From contig LRSR01003488.1 of NCBI GenBank assembly GCA_001579985.1, forward strand, positions 1 through 29,117: a stretch of DNA of 29,117 nt. The letters are read 5' to 3'. Source of the stretch: Hypsibius dujardini (Eukaryota; Tardigrada; Eutardigrada; Parachela; Hypsibiidae). The translations under genes and the position numbers were made by a program. The notes below the pieces were generated by a model. It was not told where the DNA came from, ran no database searches, and worked only from the letters and a program-made list of their open reading frames with translations. How positions within the stretch are numbered: the first letter of the stretch is position 1; every line of letters begins with the position of its first letter. Below are positions 26,578 through 29,117 of this stretch, one piece after another.

Positions 26578-27331
26578 TCTCAGCATTATCTGACATTTTG
26601 AAAACAGCAGTAATAATTTCATCTTTTTTTGTTGTGTGGATGAGGTTAAAGGTATAGAACTTTTCAATCGCCAAAAATGACTTCTCATATATGACATTAT
26701 GATTAAAAGCATGAAAAGTAGTAGGATATTGACTAATTAATTTAATCATTGTGACTCCGTTCATTTTAAGTTGTGCAAAAATAGAAACAGTTTTAATTGC
26801 TGCAATCTTTATACCGCTTAGAGTTACTAGTTTGGAATCCTCACCCATACCATAATCTTTCTGACTGTAAAGAAATCCTGATTTAGTGAAAACGTTTGCT
26901 GTTCCTAATGACTTGCCAGGACTATAAGTATATTTAGATTGTGTTAGTATGGTTTCAAGCATAAATCTACATGCGCTGGGGGTACTTGCTTTTACATATC
27001 TGAGTTTGTTGTTAGTGAGATAAAGAGGTGGTTCGCATACGATGGAAAGACCGTTGCTTTTCGACAATCCTCCGTTTGAGTTTAGTGGCAAGATGATTTG
27101 TTCGTTTTCATATTTTAATCCTTTACCTAAAACAGGCTTAATTTTTTGCGTATCTATCTTTAGCGTTAACAGTTCATCAGATGTTGTCATTGATAGTGGG
27201 TCTAAGCATTGTACATTTTTGAGTGAATTACTTGACGATAGTGTTATACCGAGGTCTTTATTCTTATTTTCTGAAACATATTCCTCTTTCGAACTTTGTA
27301 ATTGGCTTACCAAGACTTGTGTGCAAGACAT
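26540..27331 (-). CDS. Fiber-like attachment protein candidate
   Basis: 263 residues from ATG 27331. Residues about 75-115 have a repeating pattern of hydrophobic strands, Gly/Asn turns and Pro (ILPLNSNGG, NGLSIVCEPPLYLTNNKL), much like the triple-beta-spiral shaft repeats of adenovirus-type fibers. The C-terminal 120 residues are beta-rich (KIAAIKTVSIFAQLKMNGV, FLAIEKFYTFNLI, AEISCLLLLEELF), as in trimeric knob or TNF/C1q-like heads. It would then be a trimeric spike at capsid vertices that binds host cells. This is inferred from pattern only. It is convergent with the integrase. Confidence 0.5.
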   Translation of the reverse strand: MSCTQVLVSQLQSSKEEYVSENKNKDLGITLSSSNSLKNVQCLDPLSMTTSDELLTLKIDTQKIKPVLGKGLKYENEQIILPLNSNGGLSKSNGLSIVCEPPLYLTNNKLRYVKASTPSACRFMLETILTQSKYTYSPGKSLGTANVFTKSGFLYSQKDYGMGEDSKLVTLSGIKIAAIKTVSIFAQLKMNGVTMIKLISQYPTTFHAFNHNVIYEKSFLAIEKFYTFNLIHTTKKDEIITAVFKMSDNAEISCLLLLEELFP

Positions 27332-27354
27332 TTTTGCTTTTTATACTTATAAAT

Positions 27355-27762
27355 TTAAATCTCTGGGTAAATACTTGGACTACTTTCAATCGGAGCAGAA
27401 GGTTGGGTGATAGGTTTCGTATCATTTGCAATAAGATATATTTTCTCGTTCAGCATCTTGCAGTATTTCTGAAATATACCAATCAATATTAGATCAATAT
27501 TTTTCAATCGTTTCGGTTTTTTAATAACAGCAAAAAGGTTTTCAATGATGTTGCATGTCTGATTCAAATACTCAAAACGATTAATAGGCGACATAGCAAG
27601 TTTCTCAGTCGTGAGACGGCATCTCTTAAGCTTGACATCGATTGTTTCCTTATCCTCTTTTTTCACTTCTTTCAAATCTCTAACGAAAATTCGGAACTGT
27701 TCAAGAATATCGTTAAAGTCGCTTATCTCAGGATAAAGCCTCGAAAATGATGATGACTCCAT
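27355..27762 (-). CDS. Small helical protein with PSAP and YPEI motifs
   Basis: 135 residues from ATG 27762. A helical body with many Lys/Glu (DILEQFRIFVRDL, LNQTCNIIENLFAVI) is bracketed by a LYPEI motif near the N-terminus and, in the last 20 residues, PSAP and a terminal IYPEI. PSAP binds the TSG101 UEV domain and (L)YPx(n)L/I binds ALIX in known late-domain proteins. It lies between the pX-like and fiber-like genes on the same strand, a virion-gene cluster. The family is unknown; the motif meaning is inference. Confidence 0.55.
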   Translation of the reverse strand: MESSSFSRLYPEISDFNDILEQFRIFVRDLKEVKKEDKETIDVKLKRCRLTTEKLAMSPINRFEYLNQTCNIIENLFAVIKKPKRLKNIDLILIGIFQKYCKMLNEKIYLIANDTKPITQPSAPIESSPSIYPEI

Positions 27763-27819
27763 TTTACCGTAAGTTGTGTTTACACTATAAGGAAGCAAAA
27801 AAAATGTTCTTTTAAGAAG

Positions 27820-28428
27820 CTACTTATTTGTAACCATCTTATTGACTGCATATCCACCAAGAGCAGTAGCCCCACCAAGAGCCGCTGCTTTAGCCGCAGC
27901 TATTCCAGCCGGAATCAAAGCAGCAAGAAATGGTAAAAATCCTCCTGTTTGTTTATCAGGGATTAAATAATATTGATGAGGTATTTTATTTATTTTGATT
28001 GGTTGTAAAGGATTCTCGGGTAGCTGGAAATCTTCTGGCACAAATCCATTGCCTAATTTGTGATGAAATGCTTCCTTATGGTTCTTACCCTTAAGAGTTT
28101 TTGTATTACCACTATACCTAACTGATGAAGATTTTTTTGTATTAGTAGCATTGATTTTAGTAGCTTTTTTATTGCTTGAACGAAGAGCACCACTACCTGC
28201 TTGTGTTTTAATAGTCTGATTCCATCCTGCTCCCTTCTGAATATACAACTTTTCCGACTTCTTTTTTATATCTATCACCTTTGTAAACTTTTTACCTGTA
28301 ACTTCGAAAGTCATCTGCTGTTCGTCATCAAGTATTTCTTTTGCAACAGTTTTTGCTGCAGAGGTATAAGAAGTACTAGTCACCTCATACTTTTCCCCGT
28401 TCTTATCTGTTACGATGAAAGTGTTCAT
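27820..28428 (-). CDS. pX-like basic virion core protein with hydrophobic C-terminus
   Basis: 202 residues from ATG 28428. The N-terminal 60 residues are mixed (EVTGKKFTKVIDIKKK); the middle is very basic and Ser/Asn-rich (SSNKKATKINATNTKKSS). A GGFLPFLAALIPAGIAAA segment then opens a hydrophobic, Gly/Ala-rich C-terminus. A basic precursor followed by a GG-hydrophobic tail is the layout of adenovirus and adintovirus pX-type core peptides, which condense DNA and are trimmed by the virion protease after Gly-Gly-type sites. The TGG just before FLP is a candidate cleavage point. It starts 37 bp from the divergent gene at 28466. Confidence 0.6.
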   Translation of the reverse strand: MNTFIVTDKNGEKYEVTSTSYTSAAKTVAKEILDDEQQMTFEVTGKKFTKVIDIKKKSEKLYIQKGAGWNQTIKTQAGSGALRSSNKKATKINATNTKKSSSVRYSGNTKTLKGKNHKEAFHHKLGNGFVPEDFQLPENPLQPIKINKIPHQYYLIPDKQTGGFLPFLAALIPAGIAAAKAAALGGATALGGYAVNKMVTNK

Positions 28429-28465
28429 GATTTTTTTATAGCTATATAGGAGGGTAAATAAAAAA

Positions 28466-29117
28466 ATGGCGAGCTATGTCGTGGACAACTTCAAGTTTGG
28501 GTTTGCCTCTACTTCAGACAAAGGGGTGGGGGAGCTTTTAGACACACAAGTTTGCTGGAAGTTTTCTGATAATAAAAAGTATGTGTGTGATATTAATAAT
28601 GGATATATGAGGTGCAATCACAATACACTGCTTTCTTCTGAGAATAAAATTATTATCCATCATGGTGCTAACATTACTAATAGAGAAGTAAAGACTGATA
28701 ACTATCGAAATATAGAATCACTACTTGTAGCTCTTAATAAAGCAATAGTAGGAAGTGGACAGTTTAGTGTTTACAATGAGGATAAACGATTTCTTCAGCT
28801 AAAGGTTCTGACAAATTACAAAATAGAATTCAGAGACGATAGTCCGATCTTACACACGGGGTTCGAGAAAAAAATATATGAAGCCGGCACTTACATTGCT
28901 AAAACATTTTGGAGTAAGTCAGGAAGAAAAGAGTTAGTATACGTTACTCTACCTAATATTGTAAACAGTGGAATGGTGAGGCACATCACCTCCAATAACA
29001 CTAATATTTCAAATATAGTAGGGTTACTGGTACTCATGGATGGTAAAGATGATAGTGATTACATAATTATCTCAAGTAATGACTTTGTGGGAGTTGATGT
29101 GTCACCACATAGTCAGT
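28466..29117 (+). CDS. Candidate minor capsid (penton-type) protein, cut by window end
   Basis: ATG 28466 opens a frame with no stop through 29117 (217 codons). The pattern of a helix after an NIESLLVALNKAI segment, then strands (QFSVYNEDKRFLQLKVL), a GFEKKIYEAGTYIA stretch and NIVGLLVLMDG resembles the Polinton structural protein usually paired with the major capsid protein (minor capsid/penton). That protein seals the fivefold vertices. The C-terminus is outside the window. Assigned from remembered family pattern and context, so a different structural protein is possible. Confidence 0.5.
   Translation, partial: MASYVVDNFKFGFASTSDKGVGELLDTQVCWKFSDNKKYVCDINNGYMRCNHNTLLSSENKIIIHHGANITNREVKTDNYRNIESLLVALNKAIVGSGQFSVYNEDKRFLQLKVLTNYKIEFRDDSPILHTGFEKKIYEAGTYIAKTFWSKSGRKELVYVTLPNIVNSGMVRHITSNNTNISNIVGLLVLMDGKDDSDYIIISSNDFVGVDVSPHSQ

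Larger units (their letters stand above)
13247..29117. mobile_element. Maverick/Polinton transposon, right end beyond the window
   Basis: The hallmark set is present: protein-primed PolB (24125-20283, minus), DDE integrase (25645-26577, plus), adenain-type protease, major capsid protein and FtsK/A32-type ATPase, plus further virion-like proteins. The region is AT-rich and compact, unlike the host genes. The left boundary is an inference: after the CAGA run the sequence begins AG, as Polinton termini do, and the first element-like gene starts at 14213. The right end lies past 29117, so the terminal inverted repeat and 6-bp target duplication cannot be confirmed. About 15.9 kb is visible, within the usual 15-20 kb range. 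All large ORFs are open, apart from an assembly gap in the ATPase, so the copy may be recent or still coding-competent. Confidence 0.9.

Noticed and set aside
1-29117. tRNA, rRNA or other structured RNA genes
   Set aside because: I looked for the usual conserved tRNA boxes and rRNA-like blocks by eye and saw none that I could support; a covariance-model scan would be decisive.

Overview
The window is a metazoan nuclear scaffold that falls into two unlike halves. Introns are short (about 50-400 bp) with GT-AG borders, the coding is spliced, and the genes are animal kinetochore and ARF-GEF families. This points to an invertebrate animal with a fairly compact genome; I cannot name the species from sequence alone.

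Left half (1-13.2 kb, host). A 63-bp minisatellite (about 199-625) whose minus strand reads as 21-residue coiled-coil repeats is followed by a five-exon plus-strand gene resembling Borealin (946-2168), the chromosomal passenger complex subunit. Convergent to it is a five-exon minus-strand gene that I read as CENP-I/Mis6 (2585-5257), a subunit of the inner kinetochore CCAN. Then comes a long 18-exon minus-strand gene (6299-13137) carrying the C-terminal two thirds of an ARFGEF3/BIG3-type protein. Every exon junction I placed in these three genes keeps the reading frame. Their introns and intergenic spacers hold degenerate (CTGT)n arrays in both orientations, a 243-bp inverted-repeat element with a TAATT target duplication, and two more foldback elements.

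Right half (about 13.25 kb to beyond 29,117). This is most of a Maverick/Polinton element, a self-synthesising, virus-related DNA transposon. It is AT-rich and densely packed on both strands. I identify an FtsK/A32-like packaging ATPase (broken by an N gap), an adenain-like cysteine protease, a double-jelly-roll-type major capsid protein, a 1280-residue protein-primed family B DNA polymerase, and a DDE integrase. There is also a candidate minor capsid protein running off the right edge, a fiber-like protein, a pX-like basic core protein with a hydrophobic C-terminus, a small protein with PSAP and YPEI late-domain-like motifs, and several small proteins of unknown role. Two spliced genes of unknown function lie at the left end. 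The N-terminal exons of the ARFGEF3-like gene are absent to the right of 13,137, so the element appears to sit in one of its introns, or the scaffold is mis-joined there.

How the parts work together: polymerase and integrase would replicate and insert the element; capsid, protease, ATPase, core, fiber-like and penton-like proteins form a virion module. The most notable observation is that the protease core lacks any in-frame ATG and overlaps the end of the capsid gene in the -1 frame, precisely over a U UUA AAA A-type slippery run. That suggests a capsid-protease frameshift fusion. Other points worth a look are a six-copy 10-bp repeat in front of a helix-turn-helix ORF, a cascade of three overlapping ORFs, overlapping divergent start codons, and a secreted cysteine-rich cargo gene.
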